Assembly (NCBI GenBank): GCA_026826555.1
Contig: JAKSZT010000122.1
Location: 1-64,000, forward strand
Direction: 5' to 3'
Source of the DNA: Tolypeutes matacus
Taxonomy: Eukaryota > Chordata > Mammalia > Cingulata > Chlamyphoridae
Length of the DNA stretch: 64,000 bases
The notes beneath the pieces are model-generated. The model ran no database searches. It saw only the letters and a list, made by a program, of their open reading frames with translations, and was not told the origin of the DNA. How positions within the stretch are numbered: the first letter of the stretch is position 1; every line of letters begins with the position of its first letter. Shown piece after piece: positions 1 to 10,619 of the stretch. Position numbers and translations under genes: made by a program.

Positions 1-1569
1 TCCTTCTTAAATACTCTGCTATACATGCTCCCAGATGGGACATGGTGAAGTGAAGTAAAAATTCATGCTGGTACTTTAATTTCTTGTCTGTAATCCCATT
101 AATACTGTGTGGTATTTCTTACTATTTAAAGTTGAGTGGAGGATTAATGTGCATTTTTCAGTGGACATAAAAAATAGAGAATTTTTCAGATAATCAGAAG
201 GTGATATATGAGTAGAAGAGGTCAGCTCATGTAGGCCAATATGTACAGTGGAAGGAGAAGCTAGCATTCTAACAAGAAGAAAAAATACGGGAAGGAAAGA
301 ACATTAACTGGAAAAAGCTGCCTCCAGATTTTCCACATAGGAAAAAAGGCTAGGTTTCAAATGAGTTACTATCCACATTAAAATCTATTTTAATAGCTAA
401 TATCTATTTAGAATAGATGTACCAAACTCAAATTTAAAAAGACTATTGAGCTATTTAGCTAGGCAGTAATTCTACAATATCTGTGGAATTGTATTACTAT
501 ATTTTATAAGACATTCAGTTCAAATGGATTTTATTTTTCACAACTGAAACATTTATTTTCATGATTGTATCTCTTGTTTTTCCTGTACCTGACAGTTTGC
601 ATGCATACTTACCACCTCCTGGTGAGAGCAAATTATATTAGTGATTGTGGAGCAGACTGGTGACATAATTTGAGTCAAACTGAAAGCAGTTTCTGTTATT
701 GTAACAAAAATTTTAGGCTATCTGCCACCTTTCCTTCTCAATAGAGGGCGCATGAGAAGAGGGAAGTGGATAGATACTGAGTATCTATGATGTGACAGAC
801 AATTTATAAAATTATTTGTGTTATCACCACAGCTCTGGGATGTGATTTTATTATTCACTCTTTATAAAGGGGACAACTGAGTCTCAGGCATGTGCATGGC
901 CTCCCAATTCTTAAGTTAATCCATGATGGACCCTTGAAGTGGAACATTGCCCTTGTTGTGTACCAGGCTGAAGAGTTTTCATGAAATCATTCAAGGGCCA
1001 TGAGATGAAACACTTTTTAAAGTTCTCACTACCCAGCTTATAGTCAATTGCTAAAAACCACCCAGTCAAGGCAGATAAAAAACTCAGCCCCCTACCACAG
1101 AGTTCTTACATGCTGGTTCCTAGTGGAGTTATATTTTAGTAGAAGTTATTATGGCCCTGTGGAGGGTGGGTAGCAAAGCTCATGAAGCTGTATTGTTTCC
1201 CTAAAAGTTTAAGTGAACTTTAGGATCTTTAACAGTTTGTTTCTTCTTTAAACTGTGGGGTTTGCTTGAGGCAATTTCAAAGTTTTCTTTCAATTTAAAA
1301 ATATGTTGTTTTCCTCTTTCTTCTCCCACTAACTTATATGGAGAAATATAAAAATTTCAAACAGAGATGGAAGGCACCGGGATCTGATGGACCAAGTTTG
1401 CTCCCCAACTACTCTTAGTATTTTTTGAACATGCAGCCTAATTCCAATTTATCACTTACAGATGAACTAGATTGGAGTTAGATTTACTCCACAGAAGCAA
1501 AGAAAACCTAGGCCAGAGGCAAGGCAGCTTTCTCAATCACTGTTTCCTTTGATCATCAGGGTGACTTAG
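1..1569. other. Intergenic DNA, no gene recognised
   Basis: AT-rich sequence without a convincing open frame, splice pattern or CpG-rich segment. The only element I recognise is a MIR-like stretch near 767-900. The rest may be ancient repeat too decayed to read by eye. Confidence 0.6.
767..900 (+). repeat. MIR-like ancient SINE remnant
   Basis: The stretch follows the order of the mammalian-wide MIR SINE core. It has a segment resembling 'ctatgatgtgacagac', then text on 'atcaccacagctctgggatg', a run of 'attattcactctttataaag', and the 'acaactgagtctcaggc' motif corresponding to the MIR 'aactgaggc' segment. It is highly diverged and has no visible tail or target duplication, as expected for a repeat older than the placental radiation. 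An L2-type fragment is the alternative. Confidence 0.5.
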
Positions 1570-2016
1570 TGTTTTAGCCTGCTAGGCTGCCAAAATGCAA
1601 TATACCTGAAATGTGTTAGCTTTTATGATGGGGGTTTAGTAGCTTATGAGCTTTCAGTTCTGAGGCCATGAAATTGTCCCAAGGCATTATCAGGCAATGC
1701 TCTCTCCCCAAAAACTGGCTGCTGCTGATCCTGGACTCCTCTGTCACATGGCAATGCATTTGGTGACATCTGCTGGGCTCTCCTTTCTCCTCCAGGTTTT
1801 GGGACTTTCAGATTCCTGCTTCACAGGGTCTCTCCCTTCATATGAATTTCATTTTCTTATAAAGGATGCCAGTAAGAAGATTAAGACCTACTGAGGCCAT
1901 GCTTTACTGAAATACCTAGTGAAAATTTCCCACCTACAATAGGTTTCCCCCCACAGGAAAGCATCAACTTTAAGAACATGATTTTCTATGACTACAGACA
2001 GTCTCAAACTGCCACA
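1570..2016 (-). mobile_element. Solo LTR, ERVL-type (minus strand)
   Basis: A 447-bp block begins TGTTTTAGCC and ends AAACTGCCACA on the plus strand. This is the reverse complement of an LTR starting TGTGGCAGTTT. It contains the 'ataaaggatgcc' type stretch and closes with the AAACTGCCACA terminus shared with other LTRs here. Flanks are CTTAG (1565-1569) and CTTAT (2017-2021), a 4/5 match to a five-base target duplication, the length typical of ERVL. No internal retroviral sequence adjoins it, so it is probably the product of LTR-LTR recombination. Confidence 0.65.
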
Positions 2017-2099
2017 CTTATTACAAAATATTGCCTTTTCCTGAAGGTCCATTCATATATATTTATTCCTTAATAATATATTTATTTATATTATAATAT

Positions 2100-2335
2100 A
2101 TTTATTCATCAATTTCTTCTTTTGTCAATGTAGGCCATTTGTGAGTTTCTAGGAATTTGTCCATTTCCACTAAGTTATCATTCATGTTGGCATATAAATT
2201 TTCAAAGTATCCTCTTGTGATATGCTCAGTAGGGTCAGTAGTGATATCCCCTTCTTCATTCCTTATTTTGTGTATTTGCATCTGCTATCTCCTTTTATTT
2301 GTTAGTCTGACTAAGGGTTTGACAATTTTATTGAT
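2100..2335 (-). pseudogene. L1 ORF2 fragment, left of ERV insertion
   Basis: Minus-strand L1 ORF2 sequence (the stretch leading into reverse transcriptase) reads up to the exact left edge of the inserted LTR element at 2336 and resumes at 5061. The same L1 text occurs, uninterrupted, near 34150-34440 in this window, which proves the insertion. The L1 stops near 2100, so the rest of ORF2 and the 3'UTR are missing. That is unusual, because L1s normally lose the 5' end. Confidence 0.8.
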
Positions 2336-2476
2336 TGTAACCGTTGGGGAATTTGATGTAATTATGAATTCCAAAAATATAATTGGATCATGCTTGTAAA
2401 CTGATCTGTTAATCTGGGCATGATTAGGTTAGGATTAGGGCATTGAGCCCCACCCCTTAGTGGGTGGGGATTTGAA

Positions 2477-2483
2477 TATAAAA
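2477..2483 (+). promoter_or_regulatory. TATA box in 5' LTR
   Basis: TATAAAA lies about 140 bp into the LTR, within 'gaatataaaaggcaagg'. The same motif is kept in the 3' LTR (4694-4700) and in LTRs of other copies. This is the expected place for a U3 polymerase II promoter. Activity is not implied. Confidence 0.6.
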
Positions 2484-2771
2484 GGCAAGGCAAAGGACAG
2501 TTGAAGCAGTCTTTTGAGAAGCAGTTTTGATGTTGGAAAGAAGGCCCCAGGAGAAGAGAGGCGAGCCGTTCGCCTGATCATCTACAGCTGAACTTGTGGA
2601 GGAAACAGGAGCTAAGCCCAGAGAGAAACACAGCCCCGGGAAGAGAGGAACCCCAGAAGCCAGAACCCTGGCAAACACCAGCAGCTGTCTTGCTCTAACA
2701 CGTGACAATGGACTGTGGTGAGAGAAGATACTTAATGCTTTATGGCCTGGTATCTGTGGACTTCTACTCCA

Positions 2772-2777
2772 AATAAA
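2772..2777 (+). promoter_or_regulatory. Polyadenylation signal in 5' LTR
   Basis: AATAAA lies about 65 bp before the LTR end, with its counterpart at 4989-4994 in the 3' LTR. It follows the TATA box by about 290 bp, a usual R-region layout. Confidence 0.6.
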
Positions 2778-2847
2778 TACCCTTTATAAAGACAACCCAT
2801 TTTTGGTATTTCACATTAGCACCACTTTGGCTAACTAATACAGAATT

Positions 2848-2864
2848 TGGTACCAGGAGTGGGG
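2848..2864 (+). other. Primer-binding site, tRNA-Leu(UAA) type
   Basis: TGGTACCAGGAGTGGGG starts five bases after the LTR end. As I recall the tRNA sequence, it is the complement of the 3' end of a mammalian tRNA-Leu(UAA), including CCA. A leucine primer is the defining trait of ERVL. The site is kept in degraded form in copies at 46268-46286 (plus) and 38801-38818 (minus). Confidence 0.8.
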
Positions 2865-2886
2865 TAGTGCTTTTGTAATTACCAAA

Positions 2887-3603
2887 ATGTTGGAATGGTT
2901 TTATAAATGGGTAAGGGGTATTTTTTGGAGGAATTGTGAAATGCTTGATGGAAAAGGCCAAGATCGCTTTGAAGAAACTGTTGATAGCAATATCGATGCT
3001 AAAGAGACTTTCTATGATGCCTTAGAAGTAAATGATGAAACTTTTATTGGAAACTGGAGGAAAGGCAATCCGTGATTTAAAGTTGGAGAGAACTTAACAA
3101 GATTAACTCCTGGTATTATATGGAAGACAGAATTTAAAAATGGCGAACCAGAGCATTTAGCTAAAGAACTTTCCAAGGTAAACTCAGAGAATGTGGCTTG
3201 GCTTCTCCTTGCAGCTTATAGCAAAATACTAGATGAGAGAAATACACTAAGGACTGAACTTTTGGGCACAAAGAAAACAGAAACTGATTCTGAAACTTCC
3301 AAGTTTGTGGAAATCAAATTCCCAGATGAAAATGCCCTATTTGAAGACTTTACTCAACTTGGAACTCGTAACTCAGAATTGAAGATGCAGTTATCTAGGA
3401 AAGACTTGTGGAAAGTCTTACTGTCTGATGGCTTGGACCCCTGCTTCCTGCATGCTAAACCAACAAAGTTTTTGAGAGAGCTGTATGAACAAAACCACTG
3501 TCAGCTTGGACAAAAGAGGACATGGAAAGAAGAGACTGAAGGAGAAAAAGCTTTAAGAAGAAAACTGTGGAAGCAGAGATATGGACTTAAGACATCTCCT
3601 TAG
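2887..3603 (+). pseudogene. Gag-like ORF remnant of the small LTR element
   Basis: An ATG 22 bp after the primer site opens a frame that runs 62 codons to a stop at 3075. Related coding sequence continues to 3603, with an open run of 136 codons from 3193. The same amino-acid text recurs in the copies near 38778-38140 (minus), 46317-47115 (plus) and, in part, 58540-58060 (minus), each with different stops and frameshifts. The product would be charged and rich in Glu/Lys (early MLEWFYKW, later DLWKVLLSDG). I see no zinc-knuckle, protease or polymerase motif. Its position after the primer site makes gag the best guess, but homology to a known gag is not established. Confidence 0.6.
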
Positions 3604-3631
3604 GCTGAGAGGAGCCCCACCCATGTGTACA

Positions 3632-4099
3632 GAGAGGGTGAGTTTGCTCCTGCAGTTGAAGAGGGTAGATGTTCCTTCCCCATGTTCTGAAAAAGTTTTG
3701 ATGCCACATGGTGCAAAGAGGGTGAGTTTCCCCCAGCAGTTGAAGAAGGTGGATGTCCCTACCCAATGTTCAGGAAGAGTTTTGCCACCCCAGGGTGCAG
3801 AGAGGTTGGAGCACATTCCTCCAAGATTAGGGCAGTTAAGGTCAACACCCCATAAGTCGGAGAGGGGTGTACCTGTCCCCCATAGATTAGAAAAGGCCAG
3901 GTGGTCAACCCAATGTTCTGAGAGGGTTGAGCCTGTATGCCAAAGGTTAGGGAAGACCAGGTGGTCAACTCGTTGCTCTGAGAAGGTTGAGTCTGTATGC
4001 CAAATGTTAGGGGGAATGTTATCTTCACCTCACTGTACTAGGAGGGCTAAAACTCTAACCCAAAGATTGGGTACAGTGTGGCAATCACCCCAACACTCT
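3632..4099 (+). repeat. In-frame tandem array: two 84-bp and five 60-bp units
   Basis: Two units of 84 bp (3632-3715, 3716-3799) are followed by five of 60 bp (3800, 3860, 3920, 3980, 4040 to 4099). Read in one open frame (3581-4102) these are units of exactly 28 and 20 codons, each opening with a Glu-Arg/Lys-like pair. Most short units keep an RL or ML followed by Gly/Glu near the middle and end in a Cys-Ser or His-Ser type pair. Related arrays occur in the same place in the copies at 37664-38060, 47041-47400 and 57722-58033. The gag-like frame and the array frame are offset by one base here. Antisense open frames also cross it, so the coding reading is suggestive only. Confidence 0.8.
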
Positions 4100-4540
4100 T
4101 AGAGGGTGAGGTCTAAAGCTTGGTCAACACCCAGATGCTTGATGAGGGTGGAACCAAGAAAATGACCACTGAGCAAGCCTGTGGAAAGGGTGGGCTCCCA
4201 TGTGGCCCCAGGGGAAAAAAAAAAACATCTTGTTAAAAATGACTCTCAGACTTTGAAATCGAATGGAGGATGCCCTGAAAGTTTACTGAACTGTAGAGGA
4301 TCCATGACTCATGTTTAACATCCCAATTTCTCCTTATAATATTAAAAATGTTTATCTTTCATCTTTCCATTTGTGTATTGGAAGCAGTTAAATGGTTTTG
4401 TAAGTTTCAAAGGTCTATAGCAGATGGAACTTTGCCTCAAGATGAACTGTATTTCTTTAAAATGATTTTGATATGATTTTGTACTTAAATTGTTACTGAT
4501 TTAAGTTTTTTTTGTGAGAATTATAATGTATTTTTAGAAT

Positions 4541-4553
4541 ACAGAGGGTGGAA
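4541..4553 (+). other. Polypurine tract before 3' LTR
   Basis: ACAGAGGGTGGAA is almost all purine and abuts the 3' LTR start TGTAACC at 4554. This is where plus-strand priming would occur in an LTR element. The copy near 47810-47824 has a similar tract. Confidence 0.65.
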
Positions 4554-5060
4554 TGTAACCGTTGGGGAATTTGATTAATTATGAATTCCAAAAATATAAT
4601 TGGATCATGCTTGTAAACTGATCTGTTAATCTGGGCATGATTAGGTTAGGATTAGGGCGTTGAGCCCCACCCCTTAGTGGGTGAGAATTTGAATATAAAA
4701 GGCAAGGCAAAGGACAGTTGAAGCAGTCTTTTGAGAAGCAGTTTTGATGTTGGAAAGACGGCCCCAGGAGAAGAGAAGCGAGCCGTTCGCCTGATCGTCT
4801 ACAGCTGAACTTGTGGAGGAAACAGGAGCTAAGCCCGGAGAGAAACGCAGCCCCGGGAAGAGAGGAACCCCAGAAGCCAGAACCCTGGCAAACGCCAGCA
4901 GCTGTCTTGCTCTAACACATGAAAATGGACTGTGGTGAGAGAAGATACTTAATGCTTTATTGCCTGGTATCTGTGGACTTCTACCCCAAATAAATACCCT
5001 TTATAAAGACCAACCCATGTTTGGTATTTCACATTAGCACCCCTTTGGATAACTAATACA
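4554..5060 (+). repeat. 3' LTR of copy 1
   Basis: 507 bp from TGTAACCGTT to AACTAATACA, about 97% identical by hand count to the 5' LTR. Differences include several A/G sites, one single-base indel near 4576 and one near 5009. It is followed by the right copy of TTGAT and then by resuming L1 sequence. Confidence 0.9.
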
Positions 5061-6115
5061 TTGATAATTTCAAAACACAAACTTTAGGTTTTGTTTATTG
5101 TTTCTAGTGCTTTCTTATTTTCCATTTAATTTAGTTCTTCTCTAATCATTGTTATTTCTTTCTTTCTATTTCCTTTGGGGTTAGTTTGTTGTTGTTTTTC
5201 CAATTCCTTCAGGTGTGTAGTTAGGACTTCAATTTTAGCTTTTTCTTCTTTTTTAATGTATGCATTTATGTCTATGAATTTCCCTTTCAGTACAGCTTTG
5301 GCTGTATCCTATAGATTTTGATATGTTGTGTTGTCATTTTCATTTGATTCGAGGTAGTTACTGATTTCTTTTGATATTTCTTCCTTGGCCAACTGTTTGA
5401 CTAAGTGTGTGTTGTTTAATTTCCTTATCTTTGTGCCTAATCTGGTTCTCAGACTTTACTGATTTCCAGCTTCATTACATTATGGTCAGAGAAATTACTA
5501 TGTATAATTTCAATCTTTCTGAATTCATTGAGAATTGTTCTGTGGCCTAGCATGTGGTCTATCTTGGAGTATGATCCATGTGCACTCTAGAAGAATGTAT
5601 ATCCTGCTGTATTTGGGTGTATCATTCTGTATATGTCTATTAGGTCCTGGTCCTCTCATGTATTATTCAGAGTCTTTTTTTTTTTAATTGGTTCTCTGTT
5701 TGGATGTTCTATCTAATGTTGATAATGGTGTATTAAAGTCCCCTACTATAAGTGTACAGGCATTTATTTCTCTACTTAGTTTTTCCAGTGTTTGCCTCAT
5801 GCATTTTGAGGCACCACGATTAGGTGCATAAATGTTTATAATAGTTCTCTCTTCTTGAGAGATTACCCCTTTTACTAATATATAGTGTCCATCTTTGTCT
5901 CTTACAATAGTTTTACATTTAAATTCTATTTTTTCTGATATTAGAATAGCTACACCTGCTCTTTTGTGGTTATTGTTTGCTTATAAAATTGTTTTCCAGC
6001 CATTCACTTTCAGCCTCCTTTAATCTCTGTGTCTAAGATGGGTTTCTTGTTGACAACATATGAATCGGTCATATTTCCTTATCCATTCTGCCAATCTGTG
6101 TCTCTTGACTCGTCA
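5061..6115 (-). pseudogene. L1 ORF2 5' part (endonuclease region), left L1
   Basis: Minus-strand ORF2 continues from the ERV insertion and runs to about 6115. The order matches L1 endonuclease antisense text found again at 34430-35290 in this window and, inverted, at about 10620-11650. Many stops and frameshifts break it. The two-exon-like split is due only to the inserted ERV. Confidence 0.8.
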
Positions 6116-6249
6116 GTTTAATCCATTAACATTCAGTGTTATTACTCTCAATGAATTTCTTACATCAGCCATATTTTCTTTCAGTTTATGTATGTCATGT
6201 TGTTTTGATTTCTCTTTTTGTCTTTTAGTTGTTCTTACACTTTCCTCAA

Positions 6250-7260
6250 ACTCTCTCTCTCCTGTTTTTTCCTTCAACCTGTAGAACTTCTTTTAGGATT
6301 TCTTGAAATGCAGGTTTCTTATTGGCATAGTCTCTTAATTTCTGTTTATCTGTGAATATTTTGAACCCGCCATCATTTTTGAATGTCAGCTTTGCTGGAT
6401 AGATAATTCATGGCTGGAAGTTTTTCTTTCCGTACCTTGACTATGTCATACCACTGTCATTTGCTTCCATGATATCGGTTGAAATATTAGCACTTAGTCT
6501 TATTGTACTTCCCTTGAATGTGATGGATCTCTTTTCCCTTGCTGACTTGTGTATTTTCTCTTTGTCTTGAGCATTGGACTTTTTGACAAGTGTATGGCTT
6601 GGAGTAGGCTTTTTGGGATTTATAATATTTGGGGTATGCTGTGCTTCCTGGACACATACATCCGTCTCCATCAAAAGGCTTGGGAAGTTTTCAGCAATTA
6701 TTTCCTTCAACACTCCTTCTGTTCCCTTTCCCTTCTCTTCTCCTTCTGGGATGCCTATAATGCAAATGTTTGTGTGTTTTGTGTTCTAAGTTAAATCCTT
6801 AGTCCTTGGTGGATTTTCTCTATCTTTTTATCAATCTCTTCTATCTGTTTGATTTCCAATGTACTGTCTTCCACATCACTAATTCTTTCTTCTGCCTGTT
6901 CAAATCTGCTGTTATGTGAATCCAGCATCTTTTATATTTCATTGATTGTGTCATTCACCAGCCCATATCCATTACATTTTATGTATGTTTACAATTTATT
7001 CAGTATGTTCTCCCAGTGTCTTCTTAAGATTGTTAATCTCTTCCTACACTTCATCAAGTTGGTCTGTGATAATTATTTTGACAGCTTTTATTAGTTGTTT
7101 GATGTTCTGCACCTCTATCTGGTTTTTAGTTGATCATTGGAATAGTCCATGTCTTTCTGTTTCTAAGTATGGTTTGTAATTTTTTTGTTGCCCTCTCGTC
7201 ATCATTTTATCTTGATTAATTTATTCAGTTGTTTAGCTTCTCTCTCTGCTCTAGAGTTTT
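6250..7260 (-). pseudogene. L1 ORF1 remnant, left L1
   Basis: Minus-strand counterpart of the ORF1 text at 9480-10480. Corresponding segments fall at mirror positions (coordinate sums close to 16735). The encoded product was the L1 RNA-binding trimer protein. A 90-codon fragment at 6441-6713 (minus) keeps part of the charged central region. No intact frame remains. Confidence 0.7.
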
Positions 7261-8365
7261 ATTTAGCTGGTGATTCTGTGTGTATGTTAAGTTTTCACTT
7301 TGACAGTTTGCTCTTCTTGTATTTCCTTGTTTTAGTCTATGTTCCCTTGATGGAAAAATATTAGGACTAGAGGAATCAAAAGAGGTAAGAAAGGAAAAAG
7401 ATTAATAGTAGTATTGGTAAAAGTTGGAAGAGTGGCTGTATCAGGTTTAGTGAAATGAATATTTATCTCATGTAGGCTTTGTAGATTAATAGGGGGAAAA
7501 GTGAAGTACTTATAATGGAATTAGAAACCAAATAGAGAAAAATATATAAAATTGTTTAAAAGGCCAGGTTGATGAGGAGATAGGCAAAGAGTAAAGAAAG
7601 GCCTGAAAGGAAAAATTTAATAATAATAATAATAAAGAAAACAGAATAGATAAGATAGAATTCCACACCTGTGAAGTTGAGGACTAATGAACAAAGGTGG
7701 AATGTAAAAACCACAACAGAAAGGAGAAGGTGGAAAGATGAAGGAAATAAAAGAGATAGTGTTGTTACACAAAATCAATATACACAGATAATGGAAAATC
7801 AAGGAATAAGAAGCAAAGAAGAAACAAGGAAGCAGCACACATATTTTTTTAAAAAGGGGGTGTGGAGGAAAGAGGAAGGAAAAGAAAGAAACAAACAAAG
7901 AAAAAACAAACAAACACACAAGTATGCAGTCAAACAAAAGTAAGGAAAAACAGCATTCCTTCTTGGGCTCTTTTGGAGACTCTCAGCCTGTGTTCATCAA
8001 TGAATTACTCTGCAGCCTTCTCTCTGCATGTTTTGAGGCAGATTGTGGTGATTAAATTAAGTTAATTTTTTTTTGTGTGTAAGGGACCCCAATGAAGGCC
8101 TCTTCTGTACCATCCCCACTACCAAGGGGACCCGAACTAGGCTTGTGGAAACTTATCAAATATTTCCCAGTGCCTGACCCACGAGGGGAGCTGAGATTCT
8201 GACACTTAGCAAGGAGTTAAGAAATTGGCTGGCTCTACCCTCTCCTGAGCAAAGTCTCTGTGTCCCACGGCTGTCAGGTAAATCAGGCTTCCTCTGCAGA
8301 TTCTCCTCTCCCCTCAGCCTGGCACCATTTCTAGCTGGCTGGTTTGCTCCCAGAAAGCTGAAAGG
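7260..8365 (-). mobile_element. 5'UTR of left L1
   Basis: An A-rich (plus strand) part at about 7340-7950 is the inverted counterpart of the T-rich stretch at about 8790-9440. Beyond it lies a GC-richer block (8090-8365), as L1 5'UTRs often have. The outermost 200 bp of the two 5'UTRs do not match well by eye, so the exact 5' end is not fixed. Confidence 0.55.
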
Positions 8366-9479
8366 TTGTCCAGGCAGCCTAACAGAGAAAACCCCTTTCA
8401 CATTTTGCCAGGGTCCTGCCACTCTCAGAGAATGTTCCCTCTCACCAAGTTGCTGGGAGGGTGGGGCTTAGCCATCTGCATTCACAATTTCTAGCTGCAG
8501 AAAATCCTATGATTTTATATTGAGCAGTCCACCTCACTGTCCAGCTCCCTCCATATTGATGTCCCCAAGGTTCTCGATCTGCAGGCTCCCAGAAGACACA
8601 ACCTTGGCAGGATCCTGTCCCCAGTCAGTGGTTTTACATTAGAGTAATGGTGAATGCCCACCTAAACCGATGCAATCTTCCCCTTCTGGGTCTGGTTGGT
8701 GGGAACCACAGATTTTCTGTCACTGCATGGAAAGTCCAGCATGTCCCCCAAAGGGAGCCAAAATAGAACCCAAACTGGAAAATAAAACCCTTAGTTTTTA
8801 TTTGACTGCTTCCTTGTGTGTTTGTTTGTTTTCTTGTTTTTCTTTCCTCTTTCTTTCTATCCCCCTTTTTACTTTTTTTGTTTCCTTTTTTTAAATTAGG
8901 TGCTGTTGGCTTGTTTCTTGTTTACTGGTTCCTCTTTCTTGATTTCACTATTCTGTGTATACCAATTTGTCTACCAATGCTCTTTTCCTTCCTTTATGTT
9001 TCTATCTTCTACTTTCTGTGGTTGTTCTTACATTGCACCTCTTTTTGTTTAGTTCAAAATTTTTCTTGTTTTTAATTCTATATCATTAATTCTGTTTTCT
9101 TTCTTTTTTAACTTTTTTCTTTTTGTCTTTTCTTTTATATATCCCTCACTCCTCATTATTCTAGCCTTATAATTCATTCTATATATTTTTCTCTATTTAG
9201 TTTCCCATTTCATTGATGGTAATGAACATTTTTATTCCTATTACTCTACACTGTTTTCATGAGTTGAATATTCATTTTCCTAGGTTTTATACAGTCTCTC
9301 TTCTAATTTGTACTACTATTAGTAGTATTTTCCCTTTTATTTTCTTACCTTTTTCACTTCCTCTGGTCCTAATTTTTTTCCTTCAAGAGAACATAGAAAA
9401 CAGCAAGGAATTTTAACAAGAAGAACAAAGTATCAAACAGAAAACTTAATGGACTAACAGAAACAGTAGCTAAATAAAA

Positions 9480-10480
9480 CCCTAGAGCAGAGAGAGATGC
9501 TAATCAACTGAATGAACCAATCAAGATAATAAAGATGACCAAACAGCAACAGAAATTGCAAACCATACTATGAAACAGGAAGACATGGCCCAGTCCAATG
9601 AACAAACTAAAAACAGGGAAGATATACATATCATCAAAAAACTAATTAAAGCATTCCAAACAAATATCATGGACCAACTTAATGAATTGAAGAAATATAT
9701 TAAGGATATTAAGAAGACACTGGGAGAACATACTGAAGGAATTGAAAACATACTTAAAAAGATAAATGATATTATGGTGAAGAATGGCACAATCCAAGAA
9801 ATCAAAAAATCCTGAAAGCACATGACAGTGGATTTGAATGGGCAGAAGAATGAATTAATGATGTGGAAGAGAGTACATTGGAAATCAAACAGATAGTAGA
9901 AGAGATAGATAAAATTATGGAAAAAATCCAGCAGGGAATGAGATTTGAATGACAACAAAAATAAAAGGCATGGACATATGCAGTAGAGCATCCCAGAAGG
10001 AGAATAGAAGGGAAAGGGACAGAAGGAGTATTAGAGGAAATAAAGGCTGAAAATTTCCCAGCCCTGTAAAGAGATGTATGTACATGTGCAGGAAGTACAG
10101 TACATGCCAAACATTATAAATTCCAATGGCCTACTCTAAGATGTATACTTGTCAAAATGTCTAATGCTCAAGACAAAGAGAAAATAATGAAGACAGCAAG
10201 AGAAAAGAGAAACATCACATACAAGGGAAGCTCAATAAGTTTAAGTCCTGAACTCTCATCTGAAACCATGGAGGCAAGAGGTAGTGGTATGACATATTAC
10301 TGGGGGGAAACATATATTAAAAATAAATAAATAAATAAAAACCTTTCAGCCAAGAACTCTCTATCCAGCAAAGCTGGCATTCAAAAAGGTTGGAGAGTTG
10401 AAAATATTCACAGATAAACAGAAATTGAGAGTATGCCAAAAAGTAACCTGCCCTTCAAGAAACCCTAAAGGGAGTATGGC
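9480..10480 (+). pseudogene. L1 ORF1 remnant, right L1
   Basis: An open run at 9570-9815 contains a heptad-like, Ile/Leu/Lys-rich stretch (for example DQLNELKKYIKDIKKTLGE) typical of the ORF1 coiled coil. RNA-binding-domain text follows to about 10480, with a (TAAA)n insertion near 10319-10340 and several frameshifts. In intact L1s this protein binds L1 RNA in cytoplasmic particles. Here it is dead. Confidence 0.75.
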
Positions 10481-10619
10481 ATATTGAAAGGAAAAACAGA
10501 AGAAGGAGAGTTGGATGATAGTGTAAGAACAATGAAAAAGACAAAAAGAAAACAAAAACAAAAAAGACCCACTTATGACACATATAACCCCAAAGTAAAT
10601 ATGACTAATATAATTCCTC

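Larger units (their letters stand above)
2336..2842 (+). repeat. 5' LTR of copy 1
   Basis: Begins TGTAACCGTT and ends CTAACTAATACA. The terminal AATACA resembles the MLT2/ERVL LTR end. It is 507 bp, equal in length to its partner at 4554-5060. A TATA box and a polyadenylation signal lie in the expected order, which divides it into U3, R and U5. Confidence 0.9.
2336..5060 (+). mobile_element. Complete small ERVL-like LTR retroelement, copy 1
   Basis: This is a 2725-bp element with two 507-bp LTRs (2336-2842, 4554-5060), a primer-binding site, a 1.7-kb internal region and a purine-rich tract before the 3' LTR. A perfect five-base duplication, TTGAT (2331-2335 and 5061-5065), flanks it, and the disrupted host sequence is an L1. 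The internal region has a gag-like remnant and a tandem array but nothing resembling protease, reverse transcriptase, integrase or env. It must therefore be non-autonomous, comparable in design to MaLR elements. Related copies lie at 36451-39344 (minus), 45727-48359 (plus) and 56624-58536 (minus, partial). By hand count the LTRs differ at about 16 positions plus 2 indels (~3%), so the insertion is moderately old. Confidence 0.9.

Noticed and set aside
3553..4028. Antisense open frames over the tandem array as a gene
   Set aside because: They mirror the repeat units and recur wherever the array occurs; the sense strand follows the element's LTR-PBS-polypurine order.
3800..4099. Regular 60-bp spacing as a CRISPR-like array
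   Set aside because: Whole units are related along their length, with no identical repeat plus unique spacer; the DNA is clearly mammalian.
9521..9991. 156-codon minus-strand frame, Phe/Leu/Ser-rich, looking like a membrane protein
   Set aside because: It is the antisense shadow of L1 ORF1; A-rich L1 sense strands give Phe/Leu-rich antisense frames. The same applies to 33542-33904, 34191-35030 and 6849-7179.
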